Of a stretch of DNA of 64,000 bases, positions 1 through 10,770 are shown piece after piece. The stretch is from Amblyornis subalaris. Taxonomy: Eukaryota > Chordata > Aves > Passeriformes > Ptilonorhynchidae. The notes beneath the pieces are model-generated. The model ran no database searches. It worked only from the letters and a program-made list of their open reading frames with translations, and was not told the DNA's origin. Numbering within the stretch: the first letter of the stretch is position 1; every line of letters starts with the position of its first letter. The translations under genes were made by a program, and so were the position numbers. The stretch covers positions 694,837 to 758,836 of the forward strand of contig JACAXG010000032.1 in assembly GCA_018881555.1 (NCBI GenBank). Reading direction: 5' to 3'.

Positions 1-1221
1 AGCTTGGATCACCTAACATACAAGATAAATCAATAAAGTGTGAGCTAAAATTCTTTTAAAACCTAAAGAAGAAAATGCAAAGCAATTCCCACAAGTCCTG
101 CAGCAAATTAAGTTGATGTGAATGATGGGTTCTCCCAGCATCCCAGAGTGTTTATAGTCTCTGTTGCTGGCTTCAGGGACNAGGAACACTAAAGATCCAT
201 TAATATCTGAATAGCTTTAGAGTTGAAATATAGGGTCTTCCTCATTCTATATTCTTCTTGGCTGCAAAAAAAGCCCAAAACAACTACACACAGAGAAAGC
301 AACAAAAAACAAATGAAAAAAACCCCAAACAAACAATCAAAAGAATTTGGCCTCCCCCTGCCCGAAAAAAATCACCTGAATTTAAAAGCATGGGGCTTGG
401 ATATTTTGTATGGTTTCTCTTTTTATTTTAGTTTTTAGCAAGGACTCAGGTGGCTACCATATGTGTTCTATTTCTTATTATGATTTATTTTCCTAATGCC
501 AGCATAAGCTTTGTCAGTTCCTTACTAAATATGGATGCAGTTAAACCATAATGAGGTTTTAATATGGTGATATTCAAGGTTATGGCCCAACCTCTGGAAG
601 GAAAGAGAATAAATTGATGTAGAAACACACACAGCTGCAAACCTGTTCATGCTAGCAGGGGTAGCTAACATGATAGAGATTCAAGCTCAGCCAAGCCCTC
701 AGCTTCAGAGTGCTTGGAGGTCTGTGCCCAGTAAATCTATCATTTCTGACATATGAGTGACAGAAATGGAGTTTCTGCAGTTTGACCACTTACTGCTTGT
801 CAGCTTCATCGAGGTAAAAGGCCACCCTCACTCTGTTAACTGAGAGAAAACNGTACCTGACACCACCAGGAAGCTTTGGATGGTGACTGAAGGAACTGAG
901 GTTGATGGATCTCATTCTTCTGCGACAAATAAATGTTGTCTTTGTGGAAGAAAGGGCAGCATAATTCTATGGTGGACTCGAAGGAGTCTGAGCTATCACA
1001 AGGTTCCTCCCAAGTGCAAAGCAATTATCATCACAACTTCCCAGGGAAAGGGTAATGAATTTTAACAGGTTGTGTAGCAACCAAAGTCCAAAAAGACCAG
1101 TGGGTAAACCTCTCTGACCTGTTACTTGCTGTCAAGCATCTCTCCTTATAAACCATCCTAAAGGACCTAGTCACACGAATATTACATCCCCAGAAAAAAA
1201 AGTTGTGTCCCATAGGCATAA
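1..1221. other. Non-coding, no recognised feature
   Basis: AT-rich DNA with no repeat family, RNA gene or convincing exon that I recognise. Open frames stay below about 75 codons on both strands and show no known domain. The last bases, up to the short duplication at 1222, are the left flank of the LTR-type insertion that follows. Confidence 0.6.
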
Positions 1222-1226
1222 AACGG
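1222..1226. repeat. Left target-site duplication of LTR-type element
   Basis: The five bases AACGG lie directly before TGTCATGG and recur directly after the terminal CA at 3184-3188. One more A on each side also matches, so the duplication could be read as six bases (AAACGG), which would move the element's right end in by one base to 3182. Five bases agree best with a canonical TG...CA element. Confidence 0.7.
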
Positions 1227-1837
1227 TGTCATGGTTTGACCCGGTGTGAAACAATTTGGTTAAAAACAGGTAAAGGACAGTTCTATGAGNCATTTAGTGA
1301 TAGAATTTGGTGTTGTTTCTACCTTTATTATTTTGAGAGTTCTTTGCTTAGAGTTCAGAATGAAATGCAGGAGGTGCTGAGATGTCCTTCTAATCAGGTT
1401 GTTTATTAAGTTCTTATCTATAGCATAGTAGCACNGAGTGTTCTCTAAGTTAGGAAGGTGGAAAATGGCTTCGAGTCGTGAGTTTCAAGGTTATTTAAAG
1501 TCTAATTTATCNAATTATAAGTTGCCAACTAACATGTTTTTACTTATAATCCGGTGACTGTCCATTTAGTATTCGCAATGCGGGCTTTCTACACCAATGG
1601 TTAAACTACTCAGACTTGTGAAGAAGAAGGAAGAAAGAAGAAGGAAGTAAAAACGTACACCCCAAATCCTCTGTCTTGCCACTAATACATTACTAATAAC
1701 TCATAAACTTCATTTTCTATATTTCTACATATTTCACTCAGCGACACAACAAGTTGCTTTTTAATTACAACATTGAAAGATTGAAATTTAGGGTTCCAAC
1801 AATTTGGTGNTCCTGTGATGTCTCTGTGAAAGGAATG

Positions 1838-1845
1838 TTATAAAA
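1838..1845 (+). promoter_or_regulatory. TATA-like box inside the LTR-type element
   Basis: TTATAAAA runs into an A-rich stretch about 30 bases before a CT-rich stretch near 1870-1885, where LTR transcription might start. It is an inferred promoter element from motif and position only. The insertion is old enough that activity cannot be assumed. Confidence 0.35.
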
Positions 1846-2807
1846 AAAAACCCTAGGAAGTGATGCAAGACTCTCTCACTTCCTTTCTTGCTCCCTGGCT
1901 CCTGGCTGACTACTAGCAAGGGAGTGGCTCTCCTCCCGGCCCCTGCGCCAGGGGCTCACGGCCCAGGGGGCCGGGGGGGCAGCNGGCCTCACTCCCACCG
2001 GTCCTGTGCNGTTCCGGACCNGAGAGGAGCTGGTCTGATGCCATTTGGACCAAGGCCAAGTAGCAAAGCCACCAAGCCGAGAGAAGCCGGGCCGAGAAAN
2101 CCGAGAAAAAGGCCGAGAGAAGAAAAAAAAGCACTCGCTTACNGGTGAGATCGAAGGGTGACCTTGCTGTTCNTGATAAAAGTTAATAGCAGCCAAAAAG
2201 ACTTACTAAAATTTTGGATGGCTGCCAGTGCAGAGGAAAGGCCTTGAGCCCAGGAAAGCAAGCCTAATATAATGGCATTATCTTAGTTGGGAGCATGTAA
2301 CTGTTATAAATACTTTTGTAGGCATTTTCTACAAATATTAACCTCTTCTCTAAGCTAAAGAGAAAAGAAAGGAGTCACGTGAAAGACTAAACATGGAGCC
2401 GGCAGCCAAATGGAAGAGAAGGCAAAGAGTGGCAGGAAGTGCCAAGGCAGCCATGTTTACCAGCAAGAAAATTCATATATTTTTCTGTGAGCTGTGCTGT
2501 GTGATCTGAAGTNATACCAAACNAAGTTTCTGTTTAAATCACAATATTGAGCCATGGGAGAGTGAGAAATTTACAGCCTAAATTAAGAACATTTCTATGT
2601 TGTGTGCAGATGAAGCTTGCGGCCTTTGGAGATTGTAAAGCAAGAACCTGTTGCCTTTGGTGCCTTTAGGCTGAAATGACTTACTCTTAAAATGTTTAAC
2701 CCCAACAGACTTTTCTTGTGACCCACAAACTACAGAGTGTTTGTGGGAGAGAGGATACACCACTGCAAAACCTGGGCGGGCTGTGGTGTTTTCTGAAAAG
2801 TTTGGAA

Positions 2808-2827
2808 GATATTTCTTAGGAAATATC
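2808..2827. other. Short perfect hairpin in the LTR-type element
   Basis: GATATTTC and GAAATATC flank a TTAG loop, giving an 8-bp stem. It is AT-rich and may be fortuitous. Confidence 0.3.
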
Positions 2828-3073
2828 ATGCCGAAGATATTTGTTAGGAAACTCTCTTCCATGGGATGGATCCCACTACACTACAGAAAGAACTCTCTTT
2901 ATCCTATGAGGTGGCAGTAAGAACTCTTATTCATAACATCAGAATCTCATGTTTATGTCTTTTGTGTGATCAGTAAGAAAGATTAGAAGGTATAGGGGGA
3001 GAATGATATTTGTATATTATGCCTTAATATTTTTCACTATTTTTTATTCTTTCTATTCTTAGTAGAGTTAGGA

Positions 3074-3079
3074 AATAAA
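3074..3079 (+). promoter_or_regulatory. Polyadenylation signal near the right end of the LTR-type element
   Basis: AATAAA lies about 105 bases before the terminal CA, and the sequence after it is T-rich, the order expected for the R/U5 end of an LTR. Its distance of more than 1.2 kb from the TATA-like box would make an unusually long R region if both belong to one LTR. Confidence 0.4.
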
Positions 3080-3183
3080 TCATTTAATCATTGTTCAAGT
3101 TTGTAGCCTGTTTTTACTGTCTCCTCTCCTCTGAAGAACTAAGCATAGGAATCTGGAGTTTGCCTCCAGCTCAACCCTTCACA

Positions 3184-3188
3184 AACGG
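3184..3188. repeat. Right target-site duplication of LTR-type element
   Basis: AACGG follows the terminal CA and matches 1222-1226. It marks the insertion as a single integrated unit even though its interior is hard to classify. Confidence 0.7.
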
Positions 3189-6100
3189 GACCACAAAGGG
3201 GCTTGACATCAAAGCACATGTATTGGCAGAGGACTGGTGGCATGAGGAACCCCAAAGAAAACCATAAAGCAAGAGGAAGATGTGTCCCCAGCAATTAATC
3301 CACATCTTCTCCTCAAAAGAGCTGCCAGTCAAGAAAAAGCTAAAATATCCCCCAAATCAAGAACTCATTGCACACATTTCTTCCTCTGGGAAGAGACGGC
3401 ACTGATCACAGGTGCTGTCTCAAAGCACACTGCTTGGGAAAGTCCTGGGACAGGCTCCACTGAGGGCAAGGGACACACTGGAGAGAGAACACACTCAGAA
3501 CAGATGCTCTGGATGGAAGTGTGAGCCCAGCTGCTTCCCTATGCTGCAACAGCTCACTGGGCTGGTGTTCATGGATAATATCTCCCAGGCTCAATCCACA
3601 GTTCTGCTANGACTCTTCCAAGGATAAAGGACTTGGATTCTTTCAAGGATAATTACGAGATCCCCAAGAGTAATAGCATTTTCCTGGAGGAGAAATTTGC
3701 CGTGTGAAAACAGAGAAGAACATCCAGATTCATTTTATCCAGGTTTTCTTATTGTCCTCCATGGATGTTAGAGTGCTATTATGTTAGCAATTGTGCTGGT
3801 ACATCATGGTGTAGCTGCTGAGAGAGCTCCCAAAAGCAGCAGTTGCCATTACAAAGGTGTCAGCATGTACACTTTACACNTTTATATTATTTTTATTACT
3901 GTTAAAGTAATTACCCCTGAAAGATTGTCCATCACTACTGCTTAATAATTTAACCATCGATTTGATCCTCAGCAGAACTCGCACCCAGCATCAGGCAGAT
4001 TATTGCCATCGAAATATTAAAAACCCCAAACACTTATTTACTGAGCTACTATATTGAAGAGTTGGGTTTTGTCCAGTTGCATAGTGATCCAAAAATAACA
4101 TTTGTTAATATGCAATAAACCTTTTGGCAATATTCCCACCTCTATTTAATTTTTTCTACTATGTTAGGCAGAAACAAATATTTTGGCTTTCCATTTAAAA
4201 ATTGAAAATAGTCACTTTAGTAACTACCCATGTCTAACTAATGCTTTGTTTTACTGTGCTTGTAAATTGCTTATTCCTTTCCTTGCCGGGGAGCAGAAAA
4301 CAAAGGCTTTTGGAATCACTGGCAGATTTGAAGAGCTCGTCCTCACCCTCTCCTGCCTTCACAGATACATTTTCTCTTCCTTTCCTACCACCATAATAGC
4401 TGAGAATCTATATCCTAAAAGTTGAATGTTCGTGCATGTTCTTAATGAGCAGTATCTCTGGATCCAAACAAGCTGAGGAATTTCTCTCTGTGANATGAAG
4501 AGTTACAGAATTCAATAAGGGAACTGAGAGAGAAACAATCAGAGGGTGAGAACCACAAGTGTTTGCATTTGCTCTTCTGAGCTCTCCACACAGTGCAGAG
4601 AGTTCAAGGTCTTCCCTCTCAGCCCTGTGTGGGATATTTTGGCAAGAGGTTTCCATTACTGCTGACTCAAACCATACATTTAATTCCCCTGCACAACACA
4701 CAGGAGCTCAGATACACCCACAAGAGTTTCAATAACACTAACAGAAATTAAGAAATCCGAAAGAGAAAGGAACCATATGCTTCAGTTTATTAGGTTTACA
4801 CATTATTAGCTAAGCCAAACACACTAATACTGACATGGGGCCTTCAAGACAATGAAGAAGGAGGTCAGACCTCGACTGTCAGGAGCAAGCGGGCACCTCC
4901 TCTGTCCCAGAATGACAGATTCAGCAAGAAAGGAGAAAACCATTCACCATGGAAATGTCAGACTGGTACTGCTCAGTCTCCTCACAGCTTTCCTACAGGT
5001 ACTGGTCCTTTTTAGGGCTGTAAGGAAATGACTGGGTCATCCCTTAAGCCCAAGGCTGAGGATAAGTTTTCTGAACAGGACATGGGAAACTGCTGGCTGA
5101 GACAAGAGCAATGNGCAAAGCTGACAAAAGTCACAGCACCACGAGGCGTGGCTGGGTTCCCATGTCACATGCCTTCCGTTCACCATCCAAGGGAAAGGCA
5201 TGTGAGAAGTGCCCAAACTGCTTGGGTANTTGAAGGGGACCTTTGGGGGTTACAGTCTTGTGAGGCCAGAGTGCCCAGGGAACCTGTCAGTAACACCAGC
5301 AGCGGCATGTACAGTATCAGTAGGCAACAGCTTTGAGAATACCAGACTTTGATATCAATGCAGCAAACCAGGGCCATTAGGGAAAAAAAAAAGTCAATTA
5401 TGGATGGTTCAATCATACGGAATAAGCTCGGGTCAGAGAAAAGGAGGTACAAGGAAAGCATCCAGAGTAGAAGCATCCAGAAACAGCAAAGTTGTACAAG
5501 TCTCAATTTACACCATTAAAAAACCTTTAAAAACTTTAAAATTATTCTACTCTTTAGAAGACTCAGAAAATTTCTGAATTTCCATATCCCATATTCAGCC
5601 TACATTTACAATTCTGTGCGTCAGAAGATCCCAGCATTTTAAAGGTCTTTCCATCCTGGAAAAAGATGTCTTTCTTGAATGTACTTTACATTATTGCACA
5701 GTTTTTCCTGACTGAAAAAGTCTAGTCCAAAATAGACTTTTGCAATTTTAAATCACCAGTTTCCTAGATATTAAAGAATCAGAACAAAATGCACAGGTAA
5801 TGAAGCACCTGTGGATGAGCTTGTAGGAAAAAAAGCAGTAAGGAAAGATGTTCTGATTTAAAACAAAGACTTCAATATGTTAGAAGTTGACTGTGTGCAA
5901 TTACTTTGGGTGAAAGTTTCTAAGTTGTCTAAAGGGATTTTGCTGCCTTTAAAAAATCTATTTGAGCCATGTTTTCCTGCTTGCTGATATATAAACACAG
6001 CCCACAGAGCAGTCACTGCCTGGTATTTCCTTTGGGATCAAGCTATAACCTTGCAATACTATACATTTAAGCTTTGAATCCTGACACATCATAAAAATAA

Positions 6101-9096
6101 AAAGCAAACAAACAGAAGCAGCCCTCAGACACATTGAAAGAATTCAAAAAGAGAAGGAGATTAAGCTCATAGAGCCCAATCACTCCTTGCAGAGCATTTT
6201 GTCAGTTGGTTTCCTTGCTAACACACAGGATCCACTCCATCATGTCCTTCAGACCAGCACTGACTGTCAAGGACAAAGATCCCACAACTGGGTTCCTCCT
6301 CCAAAACCCAGTTCCTTTCTTTTTCACTTTTCCAGTCTCTCGATATATCTGTGCTTTTCCACTTTTTGGTCATCCCCACCTTGAAGATGATTGATGTCCA
6401 TGATTTCTGGCTTCTCTCACCCTTTCTTTGCCTAATGTACTGAAAAAAACATGACATTGGAGCAGTAACNGTGCAGTTTGTTACCTATGTCTTTGCTGGA
6501 CTCTTTCAATTGTCCTTTGGATGTAGCTTGTATGTAAAACCATCCTTTTATCAACAAGGTAACACTACAGATTAAATCATGCTAAAATGCATCATTTTAT
6601 CTGTCACTTTGGAGAAATCATTGCNTGATCATCAGCACTGCCCCAGGCCTGCATATCCTGGGCACTATTTTGTTTCTCTGTGGAGCACAAATGAGTGCTG
6701 ATCTTTTCCCAAGGTTTCTCAGTATTACTATGAAGCAATCTCACCAACCTGAAGTTATGAAAGTGGAATTTTCAAAGGATCTTGGTGCACTACTCCCTCT
6801 GATCTTTCTCTTTTAAAAATCTTCAATCTTATTTTCTCAGAAAAATCCTCCAGCTTTGAGTTTTCAATGTTTCTGAAAGCAATTGTGACTCAAACACTGG
6901 ATCTTCCTTTCAGACGAGATGCATTAGAATTGCAATGATCTGCTGACATTCTTGTCATATTTAAAAATGAAAAGGGCATGTTTTTGTAATTCTTTCTGCA
7001 GTCTGTGCCAAGACTCCTTCTGCCTCTCACACAGCTCCCTTAATTTCTCTTTTCCAATTAGATTTGATTGCATCCTGTCCATCCAGTGCTGACCAACAAG
7101 AAGCTGCACTTCACATTCAATTCCCACAGATTTAAATAAAATCAAATGGTACAAGCCAATGGTGTCTTGGGGAGTCTACATGACAAAAAAGTTATTCCCT
7201 GTACAGATCATCAGGGCTACAGCTACAGAGTTTATTTATGACTGAGGCAAAGTCTAACACACAGAAACAACAATCTCCAGATAGTCTGTAAGAACTTTTA
7301 AGAGAAAATAATGATCTTTGGGGAAATCCTTCTTGCTGTACACANTTTTTATAAAGTGTACCTTATAAATGCATTTACAAAAACAGAAGTCACAAAAAGT
7401 CTGTATTTTTAATCAAAATGAAGAGGGAAGAGAACACTTTCTTAGCACTGCAAAGCAAATAATTGTTCTCTTGTCATCCTCCACTGCCAGGGAATTTTCC
7501 CTGCAGAATCATTCCAGAATGTCTTTTATTAAAAGTAGTATTTACAGAAAAACAGCAAATGTAATTTTTTATCTGACTGTTTTCCACCTGCTTTTTTACC
7601 TAGAATTTTCTCTATATGCAGCAGGGTTAATACAATGTGAGTGCCACTGTTGATTTCTATTAATACCCTTCTTATAATTTGATCATTTCTGCCCAAAAAC
7701 TAACAGATTGACTGTAGTGGCCACTGAGTACACTGAGACTCCAAACATAATATCCTACAGGATGCCATAGATGCCTCCAGCCCAGGCTATATATGAGCCA
7801 TCAGAACTGGATTCACCCATCCTCTGAGCCCTGGTCAAGCTGGGCTCCCCAGCACAGCAAGAGTGCAGGGTGAAATCCATTTCCTCAACCTGTTTCCCGT
7901 GCACCTCACTTCCAAGCTTCTTTTACATTACTTTCTTGTGACATGTGGCAGATGTCTCATACTGGTATATTTATTTATTGTGTATGCAGTGCTCACTGGA
8001 GTGAGATGTGTGCTCAGCTGTGTGGTGCAGTGTAAGGTCTGTCAGTGAATTCCTAGTCAAAAAAAAAAATCTATCCTTTTAATGCTGCCTGAAACAATCA
8101 CAATCTTCCACCAGCATCCCCAGCATCATCACCCCCTGCACCAGCTGGTTTTGTTTGTGAAACACAAACTTCTGTATCAGTGATATTCTAAGATACACGT
8201 GCAGAATATTGATGACTATATGAGAAAATGGCAATTCACAGCTCAAAATATCTCTTCCCTGAAGATGTAATTACTTTTACACAGAGAAAAAGCATCAGGC
8301 CCAACGCAACACTGAATTTGTACATAGATTTTGTGCTGGTCTTTACATTACAGCTGGTCCCACGTGTGTCCTCCAGTCACCCCTTCTCTGTGTCCCATTT
8401 TTTTCCAGTAGCACTATGAAAGAACACAGTGCAAAAGTCAGGCTTCATCTGCCAGTAAAACTCTCCATGTTTCTGAATATTTTTCAGTAGTTCCACAGAG
8501 ACTTAACATAACCAAAAAGGCCCAAAAATATTTTGAAGGACCACAGGCTGTTTGTTCAGTTGTTTGTCCGATTACAGTTGATTGGTTCAGACTGCATGTT
8601 ATCAAGTGTTTATAGGACTTTTAGGAGTTATTGTTTCTGGACATGCTGATTTAAAACAAAAAAAAAAGGCAAAAAAAAAAAAAAGAAAAAGGGCAAATTT
8701 TAGCTACACAGACAGANTAAGGGATTTTTAGTTCTTAATTTCCTGAAGAGAGTTGCTCACTTTTCAGTATGTGTTCTGCATACCCCTGCACAGGGACTCA
8801 TCCCTTGTGGCACNCACATGTTCAGCAGCAATGATGGGATCTGAGCCCTCCAATTAAGTGCTATTACATTCAAATTACCCATGGGAGCCAAGACTTGGAG
8901 GTTACATCTCTATTAGCCTGTTCTGTAGCCCTGAGACCAAGTGACAAAGTCTGCCCACATGCCTGTTGTTACACCCCTTTAGCCTCCAGAACNGGTAACA
9001 CATCCAAACTGCCCTTGGGGAGTTCATACAATTATAGGAAAACTAGGAATGGACAGGAAATGTAAATTACCTATGAAAAACTGTTCTACCCTGAAA
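3189..9096. other. Non-coding, mostly unique AT-rich DNA
   Basis: No gene or repeat family recognised over nearly 6 kb. The longest open frame is about 108 codons on the minus strand (5180-5506) and looks like chance. A 76-codon minus-strand frame at 6924-7154 is rich in charged and leucine residues (LRELCERQKESWHRLQKEL) and could form a short coiled coil, but it has no clear splice acceptor. An A-rich run lies near 8653-8690. Confidence 0.55.
8653..8690. repeat. A-rich low-complexity tract
   Basis: Runs of ten or more A are broken by GGC and single G. No recognisable retroposon body lies upstream, so it is listed as low complexity and not as a poly(A) tail. Confidence 0.7.
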
Positions 9097-9261
9097 GCAA
9101 TTAAATGGTTACAGAGACCAGAGAGGCTGTGAAAAGCTCATCCTTGGAGGTGTTCAGATCTTGGCTGGGCACAACCTGAGCTCCATGCTATGACTGGACC
9201 TCTTTCAAATGTGGTGTTAAGACCAGGTGATTTCCAGAATTGTCTCCCAACCCAATTTATT
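9097..9261 (+). mobile_element. Old CR1 LINE 3' fragment
   Basis: The order 'agaggctgtg', 'catccttggaggtgttca', 'tggctgggca' and, near the end, 'aggtgatttccagaa' follows the CR1 3' region (end of ORF2 into the 3' UTR) in sense direction. Divergence is high, and the usual 'cccttccaaccc' is reduced to 'ctcccaaccca'. Recognition is from memory of the consensus. Confidence 0.6.
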
Positions 9262-9473
9262 GTAGAAACAAATGAAATCTATTCTAGGAAAGGTCCTTGG
9301 CCTTTGCGAACTTCCAGACAGTGTTTGGGAAGTGTTTGAGAGACTGTATGTGGTCCAGAGATAAACCATGCCAAGTACTTTGCTGAAAATTTAACAGTAG
9401 CAAGGATCAGGTTCCAGTGCTCAGGGATATCCTCTGTCACTGGTTAAAGAGATGTAGACAGAGAGTCTGGTAT

Positions 9474-9545
9474 TCCCAAAATCATACAGAAAGTCTGTAA
9501 CAGAGGAGGAACTTCAGTGCCTGATCTCCTATGTGAGGCTTGCTC
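9474..9545 (-). mobile_element. Possible MIR-like SINE fragment
   Basis: The + strand reads 'aaaatcatacagaaagtctgtaa' then 'cagaggaggaac' and 'gatctcct', close to the reverse complement of a MIR-type core (in MIR: 'ggtcacacag', 'cagagctgggac'). The family is ancient in amniotes and copies are usually this decayed. It could equally be another tRNA-derived core-SINE. Confidence 0.4.
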
Positions 9546-10291
9546 TGTGTCTCTGGTATTCCTCTTCTCATTTGTCAGAGCATCCAGCTTAGTCTGTGGT
9601 GAAATCTTGACATGGCTTTTAGCTGTGATGTTGTGGTCCTTGTTGGAATAGTATTTTCACACACAACTGTTCCTTTCTGATACTAATCTCCAACCAAAAG
9701 ATCTCTTTTGTGAGCAAGANTAAGAGACTTTAAAGACAACATATGGCAGGAGCTGTTGATGACAAAGTGGTTCTCATGGACTTTTCAGAATCTGGAACTT
9801 GGTGAATAATTTGCAGTCACAATAGACAAGGAACATCAGAGACCTCTAAATAAAGGCCTTAGAACTAAATTTGGTACCTCACTGTATGATTTTAAACATG
9901 ACACACACCCCAAAATCTGCACCCAGATTTATTTCTTCATATTACTGGACAACGTGTGTATGTCTATAGCCTTTGTTTTCAGTCAGGCAAGCATTTTCTT
10001 TGCCTCCCTTCTAGGATGACTGGATGCTGGCAAACTCTGATTTTAAAGTGTTGGGATTAACGAAATCAATAGGACTAACCACATCACGAGCAAAGTTCTG
10101 CCTAATTCTGCCAGCTTCTGGATCAGCATGTGTTCACATCAGAAAGACCCTGCAGACAAACTGTGCTTCACCTTTTGTGATTGTTTTGGAAGCCATAATC
10201 AGGACCAAAAATTGTGGCATTCATTTGGGAATTTACAGTGGTCATTGCTTTGATATCTATGTGTGAGAAGTGCTTTGCCGTGTTTTCACCA
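9546..10291. other. Non-coding, no recognised feature
   Basis: No repeat family, RNA gene or exon-like block seen. One 80-codon + strand frame at 10024-10266 has no recognisable domain. Confidence 0.5.
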
Positions 10292-10365
10292 GCAAGGTGA
10301 AATGATNAACCTGTGGCCATGCAATTTGCCAGTGGCAGAGCTAGGACAGCNTGCTCTGCTGAGTG
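10292..10365 (-). mobile_element. Possible MIR-like SINE fragment
   Basis: The + strand contains 'ccagtggcagagctagga', preceded by 'aacctgtggccatgcaa', which resembles the reverse complement of the MIR core ('taagtggcagagctgggac' after 'ggtcacacagc'). It sits 110 bp before a younger CR1 fragment. Confidence 0.4.
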
Positions 10366-10475
10366 CCAGCAACAAACAGCATAACTTCCACTTCTTCTTG
10401 TTCTAATGAAGTGTTTCCACAAAACCCTTTGCTACTGTGGCTAATCTTTTCCACTGAGTGAACAATATTAATTGA

Positions 10476-10770
10476 TTGGTGAGGGATTTTTTACAAGGGC
10501 AAGGACAAGGAGGAATGGCTTTAAACTGAAAGAAAATAGGTTNAGATTGGATTTTAGTATGAAATTGTTTACAGGGAGTGTGGAGAGGCCCTGTGGCACA
10601 GGTTGCCACAGAAAAGCTGTGGGTGCCCCACCCCTGGAAGTGTTCAAGGCCAGGTTGGATGGAGCCCCGAGCAGCCTGGTCTGGTGGAAGTTTTCCCTGT
10701 CCATGGCAAGGGGGTTGGAACAGCGTGATCTTTAAAGGTCCCTTCCAACCCAAACCCAATCGCATGATTT
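10476..10770 (+). mobile_element. CR1 LINE 3' end
   Basis: Sense-strand CR1: 'ttacaagggcaaggacaagg', then 'ggcacaggttgcc', 'cctggaagtgttcaaggcc', 'gatctttaaaggtcccttcc' and 'aacccaaaccc'. The tail is decayed to 'aatcgcatgattt'. The copy is 5'-truncated and keeps only the end of ORF2 and the 3' UTR, with no intact reading frame. Confidence 0.9.

Larger units (their letters stand above)
1227..3183 (+). mobile_element. LTR/ERV-type insertion, TG...CA, about 1.96 kb
   Basis: The block begins TGTCATGGTTTGACCC and ends AACCCTTCACA, giving the TG...CA termini of retroviral LTR elements, and lies between copies of AACGG. TGTCATGG starts and 5-bp duplications are typical of avian ERVL-like LTRs (established knowledge, not tested by alignment). 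A TATA-like box lies near 1838, a GC-rich stretch runs from about 1930 to 2130, and an AATAAA lies near 3074, so the + strand is the likely sense. By eye the first and last 500-600 bases do not resemble each other. It is therefore not a simple provirus with two matching LTRs. It may be one long solo LTR, possibly with a nested insert, or an internally deleted element. No gag, pol or env frame survives. Twelve single Ns fall inside it, most in the GC-rich part. Confidence 0.7.

Noticed and set aside
1888..2148. GC-rich 86-codon frame within the LTR-type element
   Set aside because: Compositional effect of the GC-rich segment, with several N codons; no retroviral protein motif visible.
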